The notes beneath the pieces were generated by a model. That model was given only the letters and a program-made list of their open reading frames with translations. It was not told where the DNA came from and ran no database searches. A stretch of DNA of 64,000 nt from Isoetes taiwanensis (taxonomy: Eukaryota > Streptophyta > Lycopodiopsida > Isoetales > Isoetaceae), in assembly GCA_021234155.1 (NCBI GenBank), contig JAJEKV010000425.1:62001-126000 (forward strand). Direction: 5' to 3'. Numbering within the stretch: the stretch's first letter is position 1; the number at the start of each line of letters is the position of its first letter. Of this stretch, positions 1 through 14,560 are shown in pieces. The position numbers were made by a program, and so were the translations under genes.

Positions 1-49
1 AAGATGTAGAAAATCTAGGTGAAATGACTCCATGCCAAGAGCAACTAAC

Positions 50-147
50 CTCGTATCAATCTGAAGTGGAGCGATAACCTTGCAATGCGAGGTTAACGTA
101 AATTGCAAAGCCGCATCAAAGATAGTGTATACTTTACCATGTCCAAC
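50..147 (-). CDS. putative 98 bp internal exon, unrecognised gene
   Basis: On the minus strand this stretch is open, has a good acceptor (TTGCAG) at 148-153 and a good donor (GAG/GTTAGT) at 49-50, and translates to a protein-like segment (VGHGKVYTIFDAALQF, then SHCKVIAPLQID). I do not recognise the family. The gene would continue outside the window on the left; no partner exon is evident up to 960. It could be a chance open stretch, but the coincidence of both splice signals with a compositionally normal reading frame makes a real or relic exon plausible. Confidence 0.3.
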
Positions 148-900
148 CTGCAACACAATTTTAGACTCTTAAATTTCTATCCACTCAATGAGATTCTTTG
201 CAAACATCAATGAGATTCTTTGCAAACATTGTTATCTAAGATGCAAGATATAACATGCATCCATAAAATATTCGTCAATAATAAGGAAATAATCAGAATT
301 TTTTTAGAGTATTCCTCCCTGCTTGCCTCGTTACCTGTGGCTGCAGAAACCAGGACTTGAAGTTCTTAGGCAAATCCGGAGTTACAAAAAATTATGAGTA
401 AGCAACTCAAGAATGGCTTACATCTGCTAGAGAAAAAGAGCAACCTTGAAGACAAATACCTAATCAATGATCTGCAACCCTGAAGACATAGCAGTGATGG
501 TAATAGAATCTATACCAGAATACTAACAAATGCAGAACGGTTTGACCTATGGCTCCATTTCGACCTGTCACAAAGCATGTATCGTTTCCTGTCTGTATGC
601 TCCAAGCCCGATTTCGCTCATTTTCCAAATCCATTCATCTAAAGAACATGAAACTGCAAAAATAGTATAGGCGTTTCTAAACAGAGCTTCTTCCCATCTT
701 CAAAGATGCATTTCGATGCCCTGCTAAAAAGAGGCTTAATAGAGTTCAGGGATGTTGGAGGTAGTCCTGGTCCAAGCTTCTATGATAGAGTTCTGCAGGG
801 GCGCGCATACTCTGCTATGGCCAGTATAACATTTCAAAAATTTCCCTCTTCATCTCCCAAGGAAAAACGCAAACGGCAAAGGAATAGTATTTTGCGGGAA
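148..900. other. non-coding stretch, no supported gene
   Basis: I see AT-rich sequence with no recognisable domain. A 93-residue open frame beginning at 706 runs into the inverted repeat at 901-936 and looks like chance. A short direct duplication (about 22 bp, caatgagattctttgcaaac) occurs at about 186-230. Confidence 0.4.
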
Positions 901-936
901 GGGAACGCCGCATGCGGCGTAAGATGCGGCGTTCCC
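901..936. repeat. perfect 13 bp inverted repeat, GC-rich hairpin
   Basis: GGGAACGCCGCAT (901-913) is the exact reverse complement of 924-936, separated by a 10-base loop. It lies in AT-rich surroundings about 40 bases before the retroelement-derived sequence that starts at 978. Such a hairpin could be the end of a small foldback element, but no target duplication is visible. Confidence 0.75.
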
Positions 937-977
937 TTGGCACGGGTCCCAACCCCCTCCCAAAATAAAAAAGAAGA

Positions 978-1121
978 TGTGTTATGATAAATTAAAATGT
1001 TACCTTGAGGTAATTATATTGTAAAATTGTATATATATCAAATGTGATTGCAGGATATGCAGGTTTCCAAGGTGGGGAGAGACGTGATGTTGAGGACAAC
1101 ATCAAGTCAAGGTGGGGATAA
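978..1121 (+). mobile_element. 3' internal end of gypsy element A, upstream of the left LTR
   Basis: This 144 bp stretch is nearly identical to 17569-17712, the segment just before the right LTR; only a few substitutions are visible (for example GGGATA here against GGGAGA there). It ends with the purine-rich tract AAGGTGGGGATAA, the polypurine primer position. A left LTR should not be preceded by the 3' end of the internal domain, so the locus looks like the truncated remainder of a tandem LTR-internal-LTR-internal-LTR array, or a chimeric junction. Confidence 0.75.
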
Positions 1122-2704
1122 TGTGACGTTCCAGCATAATATATGATCCGAATCGATATATTTATCAAGACGCCACACGTACATGCCACGGACGACATGT
1201 ACTTGCGAGACGTATAGGGTTGCACCTAGGGGGCAAGGGTTGCACCTAGGGCCCCGGGGCAACATTGAATGTTGTGCATGTTAAATAAACATACACAATT
1301 ATAAACCCCATGGACCCCATTGCCAAATGGCTAAATCCCATTTGGCCAATGTCTAACCTAACCCTAAGGGTTTCTATAAAAGGGCTTTCCCCTTAAAACC
1401 TTTCTTCTCTTTGCATTTTAGGGTTTTTCCTAGAGCTCCTTTCCTCTCTCGAATTCAGGGTTCTCTTGAGCCATTTCGGCCAAGTTAAGACCTCAATTCG
1501 CATTGCTCGGCTCTGAAAAGCCGTCTTTGCACAACAAGTCATCGAGTAGCAGCGATCTTGGCACAGGATCGAGGCATGGATGCATTTCGAGGCTCGGGAG
1601 CGGTGTCAAGGACTGTGTATCTAGTCATTCTCATAGTAAAGCCGCCTTTTTGGCTAGGCAATAAGCGGGTTTAGTATGTTAGATCAGCCCGTAGAAGTCT
1701 TATAGATCCCAAGATCATAAGCCCTAACTAAGGAACCTAACTCCGGATGTTTAGGTAGATAGATTAGATGATGTTCTTCATTTTGGCCTGTGATGATGTT
1801 GGTATTTCACTGCGGACCTCCATGTATTGGGAAGGGGGTAGAGGCCTAAAGCTTGTGTAGCCGGATGATCATAGATAGCCTATTAGCTCCCATTATTGCG
1901 GCTCAGGTAATGTGAGCCCGCTCGGGTTGTGGGTGGCGGGCTAGACCTGGCTGATACGGAGGAACTTGTCTCATCCTGACCGACCCCTCCGGGTAGTAAG
2001 GCCTATCGGGGGTCTATGCGGGCTAGGCTTAATGGCTTGTCGAGTGTGGGCAAGGCATGAGCTCGACACTCGTGGGGTGATGCATCACCTTCCATTGAGT
2101 TCAAGTCAATACCTGAGCAAAGGGCCCTCTAGCCGCTTTGTGATGGGCATGGATGCCTCTCGAGGGAGGTGACTCTCCTCCCGCCCCATCCGGCCGGGAG
2201 ATGTAACCCAATAGTAGTAGCCCCTCCGCTATTCACCCTGTGAGGCTACGGTCCAGTCCCAATACTTTTCAACCTACTCGCAGTGTGTGCGGGAGGGGCG
2301 GATGGAGTGGACTACCCTAAGCCATGTTCTTATGCCACCCAAATCCATTTGCCATGAATTGCCGCAATGACTCGGAGGCCCAAGCCGTGGGTCATACCCC
2401 CCTAAGTCGAGCCCCGGTAGGTTTTCCCTTTGCTGTTATTGTTCATGTTGATGTTGTTGGATCTCTGATGTTTATGAAGTGTTCACCCTTCGAGGTGATT
2501 GTATTGATATATTGTATCATGTGCTCATGTTTATTCACGCCTCCCATAGGAATTAATTCAAGGAGGGGTGAATGACACATCCACTCTTCCCTTGCTGGCT
2601 CATTCCACTAGGAGTGGTGTCAGGTGGATGTCCCCCGCCGGTATCGACAGGGGAATGCTCACCGATACGGTGTGTGCACCGTAGAGGAAGTAGGGGACGT
2701 CACA
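1122..2704 (+). mobile_element. left LTR of gypsy element A (1583 bp)
   Basis: The LTR starts TGTGACG and ends CGTCACA, giving 7 bp terminal inverted repeats. It matches 17713-19317 over its full length with numerous substitutions and small indels, so the insertion is not recent. It is followed at once by the initiator-Met primer site at 2706. A TATA box lies at 1375. The start was placed by the polypurine tract before it and by the identical boundary at the right LTR. Its termini and several internal blocks also resemble the solo LTR at 53856-55486. Confidence 0.92.
1375..1382 (+). promoter_or_regulatory. LTR promoter TATA box
   Basis: TATAAAAG about 250 bp into the left LTR; the same motif stands at 17967-17974 in the right LTR. 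Position and context fit the U3 promoter of a plant LTR retrotransposon. Confidence 0.65.
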
Positions 2705-2705
2705 G

Positions 2706-2717
2706 TGGTATCAGAGC
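2706..2717 (+). other. primer binding site, tRNA-iMet type
   Basis: TGGTATCAGAGC, complementary to the 3' end of plant initiator methionine tRNA, one base after the LTR end CACA. This is the standard minus-strand priming site of plant LTR retrotransposons and fixes both element orientation (plus) and the LTR end. Confidence 0.93.
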
Positions 2718-2916
2718 ATGATCTTGGTAGACCAAGATCGAGCACTGATCATTTTTCCCATAGGAATAACAGTAGACTCAAGTCTTGGGAAATTAGCCAC
2801 CCAAGCAGGAACCTCGAAAATTGGAAATTTTTTTCCAATTTCTAGTGTAGTAATTAGGTTAATGCTAAGTTAGTAATAAGTTTAGCAAGAACCCAACCTA
2901 AATTGTCCAAAATCAG

Positions 2917-4555
2917 GTGACCCCTCACAGAGTGCGCCCAGACCACTTTTGACCATGCTCAAAAGTGCTCCCCGCGCACTATGTGAGTGGTGGACCCATG
3001 TTGACCTAGTTAGATGCATAATTTAGTTAATCTAACAGTGCACTTCAGCTTATTACTTAGATTCTAGTTAGTTTTGCATGTTAAAACACTAAGAAAACCC
3101 TTGTAAATTGAAAATTGGACCCAAAAAGAGGTGACCCCTCACAGAGTGCGCCCAGACCACTTTTGACCGTGCTCAAAAGTGCTCCCCGCGCACTGTGTGA
3201 GTGGTCGGCTATTAATCTATGTCTAGACTTGTCCAAACGTAGAAACTAAGGGCACAGTTCGCCTCAAGTCTAAGAAATAAGCAGGATTCGGCCTTCATAC
3301 CAACTTTTTAGAATCATCTAGGACCTAAACAGGTGGTGACCACTCACAGAGTGCGCCCAGACCACTTTTGACCATGCTCAAAAGTGCTCCCCGCGCACTG
3401 TGTGAGGGGTCAAAACTTTGAACCCTTCTTTGACCCTCATAAGTTGAGCTATACAGTATACAGCTCCAAATTGCCTGAAATTTGTTGCATTGGGACCGTT
3501 AAAAGTCTAGAATCCATTTATGATCTCAAATTAGGTTTAAAGTATTATATTCCACCTCAAAATGATCAAAATTGCTCAAACCCTAAACTCTGTCTTCCAA
3601 ACTAGGGTTTGTTTAGAAATAGAAGCAATAGCTTTTAGGGTACAAGGCTAGAGCCACAGAAGAGCAAAGGGCATGACTTTTTGAAGACATTGAAGACCCA
3701 GGCGACGTACTAACAACAGAAGGGAGGAGAGTGAAAAGGTAGACCCAAGAGAGGAAGCACTATGGCAAACACCTCTACAACGAGGCGAGAAGTACAGGGC
3801 ACAACTGGCCTATCAACAATCTTCATCAAATGGAAGACATACGTTAATCATCTGCATGAAGAACCTTCTCGACTATCAAGCACTCAGTTGCAACACCATG
3901 AGCTCACAGCAGAAAGAAAATTGCTAGTTTATTGTAAATACACAACTTTTTGTAAATACAAATTTATGTTTTGATCATGTTAACGTATAAAACTACAAGT
4001 AATTAGGTTGTATTAATGTTATATGCATTTGGAATTACCAAAATTGGAGCAAAAGTCAGTGTTTTTTGGCCCCACCCCTCACAGAGTGCTTCGGACCAAT
4101 TTTGCCTGTGCTCAATTGCTCCTCATTAATGCTGTGTGTGAGTGGTCGACCACTGATCTTTGCCAATACTTGGCCAAATGTAGAAAGTAAGGGCATAATC
4201 CAACCAAACTCATTCAGATAAGTAGGATTTGACCCTTAGATTGTAGAAATTGGCCAATCCAAACTCAAATGGAGCCCCACCCCTCCTGAGTCGCTTGAAG
4301 ACAATTTTGACCCGGGCTCAAAAGTGCTCCCCGCCAAGACCGTGTGGTCGAAAGAATCGATCTAGGCCAAAACTTGTCCAAATGAAGCAAGTAAGGACAC
4401 AATCCCACCTATCTCGACGAGATATGCAGGATTCTATCCTTAGTTTGCATGTTTGCCATCATCTTTGACCCAAATAAGGCCCCACCCCTCACAGAGTGCG
4501 CCCAGACCACTTTTGCCCATACTCAAAAGTGCTCCTCGTGCACTGTGTGAGTGGT
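2917..4555 (+). repeat. array of six long-hairpin repeats in the element leader
   Basis: Six copies of a module of about 75 bp start near 2917, 3131, 3336, 4071, 4275 and 4481. In good copies the outer arms CTCACAGAGTGCGC and GCGCACTGTGTGAG pair, as do the inner arms ACTTTTGA and TCAAAAGT around CCATGC, so each module can fold into a two-step hairpin; in copy 3 the outer stem approaches 20 bp. Spacing is 204-214 bp within triplets. The three-copy block recurs about 1145 bp downstream (2917/4071, 3131/4275, 3336/4481), and the spacers match in the same order. Copies 4 and 5 are the most eroded. A role in RNA packaging, dimerisation, small-RNA production or transcription control is only inference. 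Confidence 0.88.
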
Positions 4556-4729
4556 CACACTAAAATTGTCCTAACTTGGCCTAACTTTCACCGAAATTAG
4601 ATGGAATTTGTTGCAATAGGACCCTTAGGATGCACTCCTTAGCATGATTAGCCTGTCTTTTGCATAGCAATATCTTAGAATCATAGGTTCTCCCAAACCC
4701 TAAAATTTTCCAAAAATTAGGGTTTTGCG

Positions 4730-4737
4730 TATAAATA
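4730..4737 (+). promoter_or_regulatory. TATA box upstream of gag-position ORF
   Basis: TATAAATA, 118 bp before the ATG at 4848 and just downstream of the last hairpin module. The minus-strand element at 20 kb has the same order (hairpins, TATA box, homologous ORF start), which argues for an internal promoter rather than chance. Confidence 0.5.
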
Positions 4738-4847
4738 GGACCACAACCTTTATTTGCACCCTACTCCCTTGCTCCTCACTCCAAGCCAATTTTTCAGCTC
4801 CCAGAGGCGCTCCTTCATCTGTTTGATATCCCCAGCAGTCTAGCATC

Positions 4848-5108
4848 ATGGCAACATCTGCATTTAGGTGATGGTATGGCGCCACTGCTCATGTGGCCGA
4901 GGCTGCCATCAATTCGATCTTCGCTGTTTTTCAAGCGGAGATCAATGTAGATGCAACCATCAATGCTACTCCCTATTACCAGGACATCATGGCTGAATTC
5001 CATGCAAAGATAGGTCCTTCTCTAGTAGAACTCCCCCCTTGCATAGGATACTTTGCCCCAAGCATGGCCCTTCGCATAAACTCTCCCCGCCAGACACCCC
5101 CAAGATAG
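4848..5108 (+). pseudogene. gag-position ORF start, conserved within the element family, interrupted
   Basis: ATG at 4848 opens MATSAFR, then an in-frame TGA (4869-4871), then continues in the same frame (WYGATAHVAEAAINSIFAVF and onward) to a stop at 5106-5108. The pattern M-A-x-x-x-F-x-x-WY and a later TPYYQDI block align with the minus-strand reading frame starting at 20203 (MAPTNFVEWY, later TSYYTDI). Two independent element copies sharing this start support a real ancestral protein, probably Gag from its place after the leader. No zinc knuckle is seen. A Glu-rich then Arg-rich decayed stretch follows to about 5480. Confidence 0.55.
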
Positions 5109-7728
<2,620 letters not shown>

Positions 7729-7730
7729 CT

Positions 7731-10700
7731 GCAGTGTATCAAATCAAAAGAGATGGGACAATTGGAAGGCATGAAGAATGAAAGCAACATCCTCAACACT
7801 TGTCTCACAACATGATACAAGACTCGGAAGGATGGAGTTGGCACAACAATATCAATCCAAAGGCATCCTTTAGCCGCCAAGATGAAGAATTCAACGTGGA
7901 GGATGTTTGTCAACTAAAACCACCTTCAAACCTTTGGGAAGTAACATAGAAGATTTCAAGTGGTCAACCACGCCATCAAACCACCAAAGAATGAGAAGTC
8001 TTTAATGAAGAAAGTTAACCTCTACACCGAGGAGGAGCTCAGAGTCTCAAGCAACTCGAAATAACGTTACGATGCGAGCAAGATTGAGGAGCTACGATCA
8101 TATAGTCGAGTAGGATAGGCTTATGGATGATGACATCCATAATGAAATTGGAAGGCATTTCCAGATTTTCTCAGGAAGGGATTGCCCCAAGTTGAGCTAA
8201 GCATCAACGAGTGGGAAGGAAATGCATAGGAGTAACTAAAATTATACACGATTGTTAACAGATATCCAACATATTGAAACCACTTGGTGAGATTGATCAC
8301 CTCGCTAAGAAGGAATCATTACTAGGATAATTGTTGACCATGTATAAAGCTAGTACCTCCAAGGAATATAATCCAATCGAATGAAAAGAAGTAATCTAAC
8401 AAGTCCGGCCAACTTGTTATGATGACATCAATTCAATTGATAGGAATATTCCAAGAGAGTAAATAAGTAAGGAAGGGGGATCTCTAGAATATAAAATTGA
8501 ATAATACATGAAAGGTACATCTAAAAATAAGAAGTATGTTAATCACATAATCTTTTGAGACAGAAGGAATTGTCATGATGATAAAAACTTGCAATTTAGA
8601 ATTGTTCTAAATAATTTAGTAACTCATCGCTTAGGGATAGATATGTTAAACATGATGGCTGCATCCATCATAAACGGTTAAATATGTTAGCCAAGGCTAG
8701 TAAATTAATGTGTTAGATAAGAAGCATATAACCTCTTAAGTTAAATAGAATAGATGAGTTGCTATGACAACATCAATCGAGGGGATAGGACACATTGAGG
8801 TGTAGGACCATTTTCTTATGAAGAAAGTGGGGGCTCAATCTTAGGACTGAACGTACCTATATCGTAGGGGTTGAATCGCCATCAAATTAGTCGACCCTTA
8901 GAATCGCACATGGAGCGTAAGATGGATAGATGCTTAATGTCTATAATCCTTTAGCATGCAAGACTGACGCGATAGCCAATTGCGCCAAAGTGGGGGAGCG
9001 AATTATTGGCAGCAATACAGCGGCCAAGTCGTCTCCAAATTAGTCGACACCGGTTCAATGGGGAGATGTATTCTAGCCTTAGTGGGTGCGACAACTAAGG
9101 TGGGGAGAGGCTTTGCATAATAGCTAGAATGTATGATGGGAAAAGCATTCACACCTAGGAATGAGCTAGTAGCTTAGCTCTTAATTAAATTATTCAGGGT
9201 TGTGAACCCCGTATAACTACATAAATTATCTTCCTATATATATGATTAGCAGGAAAAAAAAATCCGGCAAAAAAAAAAATCCAAAAATAAATATTTCAGG
9301 CAAGAAAAAATCCAAAAAAAAAATTACATTTGGAACCGGAAAAAAAAAAATTCTCGGAAGTTCTTCGCCTAGATTGTTTGGGCGGGCTAATTGGACATGG
9401 GGAAAATAAACAGGCCGAGGAAGGTGTGATTGTGAGAATCAAAGACAGAATTTGCAGATCAATCATTTGACAGATGGCTCTTGGAGATGAGAAAAACAAA
9501 GGATTGAGGGCCAAAAGCAATTAATTGAGCATAACAGGCAAAAAAACTCGGGTGATGGGCAAAAAATCTCAGGTCCGGTGATGGGCAAGAAATCTCAGGT
9601 GAAACTGAGGAATCCCAGTACGTTTTTCTCAAATTATTTCTTCTACAACATTTGTGCAAGCAGACGTCTCTAGTTTCAGATTCCTTGTGCAGAGGCTTAC
9701 AGGCAGATCATCTTCTTCAAATAAGAATAGAATTAACAAAAGGAGGGGATGTTTACCCTGTTAAATATCAACAACAAAAATTATAAGAAACCGCCTTGGA
9801 GATGCTTATGGGCATGATTTTCTCCCAAAACAGAGGTCTAATTGATTCTTTCAATGGGCTTGCATATGAATTAGTGAATAGAGGTTAGAGCTATCGGTTC
9901 ACCAACACTGCTGTGGAAAAAAAGGCTTGATTCAGGCATGTGTCATAGTCATTTGAGGTTTTGGGTCTGTAGATCATGTAGGCAGTGTTACGCCATATTT
10001 TGGCTGTAAAAACTAGGAAGAATGTTCAGAATCAAATGAAGATATGTGTGCATTTGAAAATGGTGGCCTTAGACCTGACACATGGATCTGGAAGCTCAAA
10101 TTAAAACAAGAAGCTAAGGTTTCTAGCCCTTTCTTTCGATTCTGCTTAAAATTGCAGAACCAAATCAAAGCTGACCTGTTTGGGGCCTGAGAATCAGAGC
10201 TCTACTCTAGAATCAATCAAACGTCTGTTTTGGGGCCGCTAATCGTGTGCATGGGTTCAGGTTCAGGCGCTTGAATTCAAGTTTTGATTCGAATTCCTTG
10301 GTATTTATATTTAATAAGCCGACAGTTGTATGTTTCTCAGGCAAACTCCTAGATCTTTCTAGGCAAGTTCGTAGGTTTCTAGGCAAATGGCACGGATTCC
10401 CCAGTCCAATCGATGGCTTTCTCAGTTGAAATGCATTCCATAACCTGGAACTCTGATGCTTGCTTCAACAACATGCAAGAATCCTTATTGTTTGAGTAAA
10501 CCTTTCATGGTTCCGTACTGCATTGGTTGTTCCGTCAAGAGTTCCCCGAAGTTTTTGAAAAATGTCTTTGCAGAGCCTTCTGATACTCAATTACTTGCTC
10601 ATCCTTTTGTTGCCCAGGATTTGCCTGTTTTCTGCTAAGCTTTCCCCTCGTTGGCTGGAGCAAAATTTCTACTCTGGAACTTGATTCCGGTTGAATTTGT

Positions 10701-12159
10701 TCAGCTGCGGAAAGCTTAAGTTGCCCAAGCATGAAATTTTGATGGCAAGTGCAGGCCCTTCCGGCCTCCCTGTACCAGATCATCTCCACTGCCTCTTCTA
10801 TTAGAAGTCTTGCCAGCATGGCAAAGCCACGCGGCCAAATCGTGGGTGGTATCGGTTTTGCCGGAAAACAAATCCGTTGCCCTAATGATTACGAATCGGC
10901 AATTTCCGCTACCTACAATTCGTTGCCAGCCACCTGATTAGGTTATTAGAACCGTTGCCCATTAAAATAGTCATAAAGAATTAATGGACCAAGATTTGGG
11001 CTATGTGTTGCATGGCAAGTTTTACTCCTCGATCTAGACCGTACATAAAGATCCTCATTTGTGGGGTATGCATGTATAACTTTTGGTATACTGTATAACA
11101 CAGTTTACAAAACACTATAAGATTTAAGGCAATGTATTATATGGTGTTGATTTTGTACATGTATAATATAATTTCAGGGGCTCTCGCTGCCCTACGTCAC
11201 CCCCCGTGTGAATATGCACCCAAACCAAAGGGGGTTTAAGGGGGAATTTTATTTTTAAGTGTGGAATGTAATGGTTTATGTTATACCTAAAAAAATTTTG
11301 GCCCCTTCGGGGCCTTCAACAAACCGAATTGTTTTTATTTTTAAAAAAATTGGGTCTTGATTGCTTATTATAGACCAAGTCGTTGGCATATCTTTTTGAA
11401 CATGCACGCAACATGGTTTGTATCCTAGGACCTCTTCAACACATTGTACAATATGATACAAGCACCTCTTATATACATTTACAAATATCATACAAGCAGT
11501 AAAGATCTCCTAGGAATCGAACCTGGAGTAACTTAACTGATGATTCATGTTGCTTCTAGTATTAGCTCTAGATTTTGGCCCCCAAACCTACAAGTATATT
11601 ACCTTGCACATATGTTATCCACAAAGCTTCATATAATTGCGCACAAAAATTATATGTAAATAGCCGCGTGGCATATTCCTCTCAAGATGTGTCAAACCCA
11701 AGAAAAAAATCTGTTCTAGCCACTCCTTTATCATCATCCCTCTTTAAAAGATTCAAAAGTTGTTCCTTTACTCCCTGCAAGTTTATGGGGATCTTTAACA
11801 GCCCACCATTACTTCATCCGCGGTGTCAGATACTACGATGCCACACGCATGTTGTGTGTCCAAACTTCGAGCTACAACATTGCAGTAGCAAGTCTTTTAA
11901 GACACACGAATTTCGAAGCGCACTGGTCCGCAAGACCGTGTCCGCCTCCCGGCAAAGAACTTCAATAGTCGTATGATGAGCATTTATATGTGCTCCTACA
12001 TTCCGGCCTAAAAACAGTCTGAACTTGAGATGTGGCGCTAACACTTTAAATCTTGTGTTGCCTAATAGAGCACTAGACCCTTAGTCCGTAAACTAATCCA
12101 TGCATGCAAAAATGGTACAATTTGGTTTACCCGTTGAATATATCATGTAATCTGTTTTT
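7731..12159. other. long stretch without a supported gene
   Basis: I see decayed sequence with no named domain. An A-rich tract with repeated AAAAAATCC/GGCAAAA motifs lies at about 9249-9350. Phrases such as AAGTGGGGGAGCG near 8988 and AAGGTGGGGAGAG near 9098 resemble polypurine tracts and may mark further LTR-element ends, but no LTR pair is evident. Sequence style changes around 9240 and 11160, suggesting a mosaic of insertions. Confidence 0.35.
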
Positions 12160-13110
12160 TCGACAAGCCCCCAACTACAAGCAAACACTTGCATTTCTCT
12201 CCTCGTGAACGATCTCGATTGATTTTAATAAGAGAAATGGTCTTTTATGCCAAAGGTCAAAAAATTGTTGCACAACTTGTGGAGTTAGATCCAACTCTTT
12301 CAGATTCATCGTCCCCGCTTGAAGATCGCCTTTGATCGATCCGATGCTTTCAAGCGGATGCAAGCTTGCGGGTGGTACGCCCCAACCAATTCCGTCATCC
12401 GAGTGGGCCCACAATTTCTCAATCAAGGTACCGGAAAAAGTTAGCATCCACAAAAGTGCCACCGCCCATTGCTCCAAGGCTAATCGCCACTTCCTGAACT
12501 TGGCAAAGCTTAGGATTTACCGATTCGCATGCGTAAACTAGGGTCAATGGTGCCTCCGCCTATATCCACAACCATAAACTTATCACCAGATTTTAAAGGA
12601 ACTTCATGCAATCTTCCCCGGCAATACATAGAAGCTGCTTACGGTTCAAGAACTATCGCGCAATGGATGTGGGCCGGAGCCAATGTCGCCATTAAAGATT
12701 TGCCATGGACCATTCCGACCATTTCACGCCAGAAGTTTCATTCTCGCGGCTTAGCCTTTAATCCCACATTGCAGGCACAGTTACACATCACTGAACATTA
12801 GACTTTTTCAGATGATTCCCATACATGTCCTTGAGATTATCCATGGCAAATTCAGACATGCATCTTAGGTAGTCAGAGATGAGTTTCTCTGCAGATAATC
12901 CACAAGGAAGATTTTTGCATCATAATCAGCGCCAGCATGAGCTTGAACTTGGTAACAAAATAGCCCACATCGTTTTCCTTTCCTGATCCGGCGTTGGACG
13001 AAATCATCTTGCCTCGCCTCCCGACTAGAGAATTTGTAGGTTGCAGATTGGTCCTGGGTTTGATGTCTTCACTTCTCAGATACTTGACCAAAGCAGGCCA
13101 TCCCCATCCT
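12160..13110 (-). pseudogene. HSPA12-type Hsp70-like ATPase fragment
   Basis: HSPA12 proteins are divergent Hsp70 relatives with an actin-like ATPase fold. On the minus strand I can read, in family order: EKLISDYLRCMSEFAMDN (about 12875-12810), then VTVPAMWD (near 12785), a segment ending AIVLEP-stop-AASMYC (near 12640), and MVVDIGGGTID (near 12570), the phosphate-2 loop of the nucleotide site. In the family these correspond to the helix before the VPAIW motif, the EPEAA motif and the GGGT motif. In-frame stops sit where Trp and Glu codons are expected, and the frame shifts around 12900 and after GGGTID, so it is non-functional. The first half of the ATPase domain is missing or is only the vague frame at 12873-13091. 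It lies inside gypsy element A, so it was captured, or an element landed around it. No introns are evident between the motifs. Confidence 0.75.
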
Positions 13111-14108
13111 TGAGCCCAAAGAGCCCCCAGATCCTACATAAAAATCCTCAAACCCTCGGAAGGGTCACGCGGCCTCTAATTGTGTTGCAAAACTTTTCCT
13201 GCAGCCAATAATCCAAGCTCCAGCTTCATCCAAGTCCCCCATAAAATCCTCAACTTTATCATCCTTCCCACGCCCTAAACAAACCCTAAAGGCCTAAAGC
13301 TTTTGTAGCCCTAAAGTTTTTGTAGCTTTAGATTTTTTTTAGGGTGGAAATCAAAAGAGAAACCACAGTCTCGCAAATCAACGGTTAAAAATTGATGCAC
13401 TCTAGAAATACTATTTAGTATGCACACCCGAATACAGCAACAAAATCATAGAAAAACCATATAGAAAAGCGTATAAAATATCAAAAGTTAACCCCCTGTT
13501 ATAATGCTACATATTCTAACTGAAAGCAGCTATTAAGGTATGACTGACTACAAATCTAGTAAAATTGGGTTCAATCCAGCCTGCAAAGCTCGAATTCAAG
13601 TAAATCGGACTCTAGGCCTTCTCTAAATGCGCAAATTGAAGGATAAGACTCCTAAACAAAACCACCCTTTCTGAACAAGGCCACATATCTGAAAGTTAGT
13701 AGAAAACAGAGCTTGCCCCATGTATGAAGGCCCGACAAGTAAATCTAGAAGGAAATAAAGGACAATTTAGGAAGAAAAATTAGTCCCGGGAACCAAGCAT
13801 GGCGTAAAAAATTAGAATACCGGATCGCCAAAAGAATTAAAGCAGGTGCCGATTGAAGTGTCGCAGTTTGAAAAGACCTAATGTACCATTTAAAACAAAA
13901 ATCTTCTACATAATCGACCATCGCAGTATAAGTTTGTAAGGTGGGTATTTTTGTCCTTTTCTTTCACTTCTTTGAATTGGGACTACAAATTTTGGCCAAC
14001 AAGCCAGAAAAAGGCAAGATAAAAACAAGGTCCCATGATTAAAAGTTGATGCATTTTAAAAGAACGCCTTTTTTTTAATTTAGACGTTAACATATTTGTG
14101 GTGCACCT
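13111..14108. other. non-coding stretch
   Basis: AT-rich sequence without a convincing reading frame or repeat. Short CCCTAAA-like phrases near 13280 are isolated and not telomeric arrays. Confidence 0.4.
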
Positions 14109-14560
14109 TCAATAGGAATAGAATAGAATAGAATAGGTTTTTAGCGCCCACGAGGAGACCAATTGGCCTATGGGACCCAAACAAAAGAGAGCAAAAGCAA
14201 GCATATTCGCGGCGGGATTAAAAAACCCCCACCGAAGGGTTTCGAGGGAAAACCTTAGCGATAATAAGCCCCGCCGCATATACCGCATACAATTGCATAG
14301 GACGGGGTTCAATACCGCCCCGTAGGACACAAACGAGTCTGGCGGCATCCATAACCTCCTCGGAGGTATGATCCCAACAAACCCACCGACGCTGTAGTCA
14401 ATAACCGATGCAACGGGCCGGCCGTGCACTAGTAATCGAACATATCGCTCCGGATATGGGCAAATGCCGGGCGTGTCCGGAGGGCATGACATTCATCCTC
14501 AATCGCGCCCTGGTGGCAACACTGGCAAAGCCTTTGCTCTCGTGCTTCAAACTATTCTAT
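14109..14560 (-). mobile_element. 3' end of a LINE (ORF2 C-terminus with AATAG/TTCTA tail)
   Basis: Reading the minus strand, a cysteine/histidine block (CQCCHQGAIEDECHAL near 14530-14480, in one frame) is typical of the C-terminal zinc-binding domain of plant LINE ORF2. The sequence then runs to the conserved terminal phrase GPIGQLVSSWALK and a pentanucleotide tail (TTCTA repeats, 14113-14138 on plus as AATAG). The same terminus occurs in the plus direction at 51455-51618. A frameshift separates the Cys block from the 127-codon frame downstream, so the copy is dead. It is 5' truncated and nested in gypsy element A. Confidence 0.72.

Noticed and set aside
4071-4555. Hairpin modules as microRNA precursors
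   Set aside because: They are repeated, extremely GC-paired in both arms and located in a retroelement leader; no evidence of a processed mature sequence can be obtained here.
12529-12801. Plus-strand 90-codon frame
   Set aside because: Antisense of the Hsp70-like blocks; the minus strand carries the recognisable motifs.
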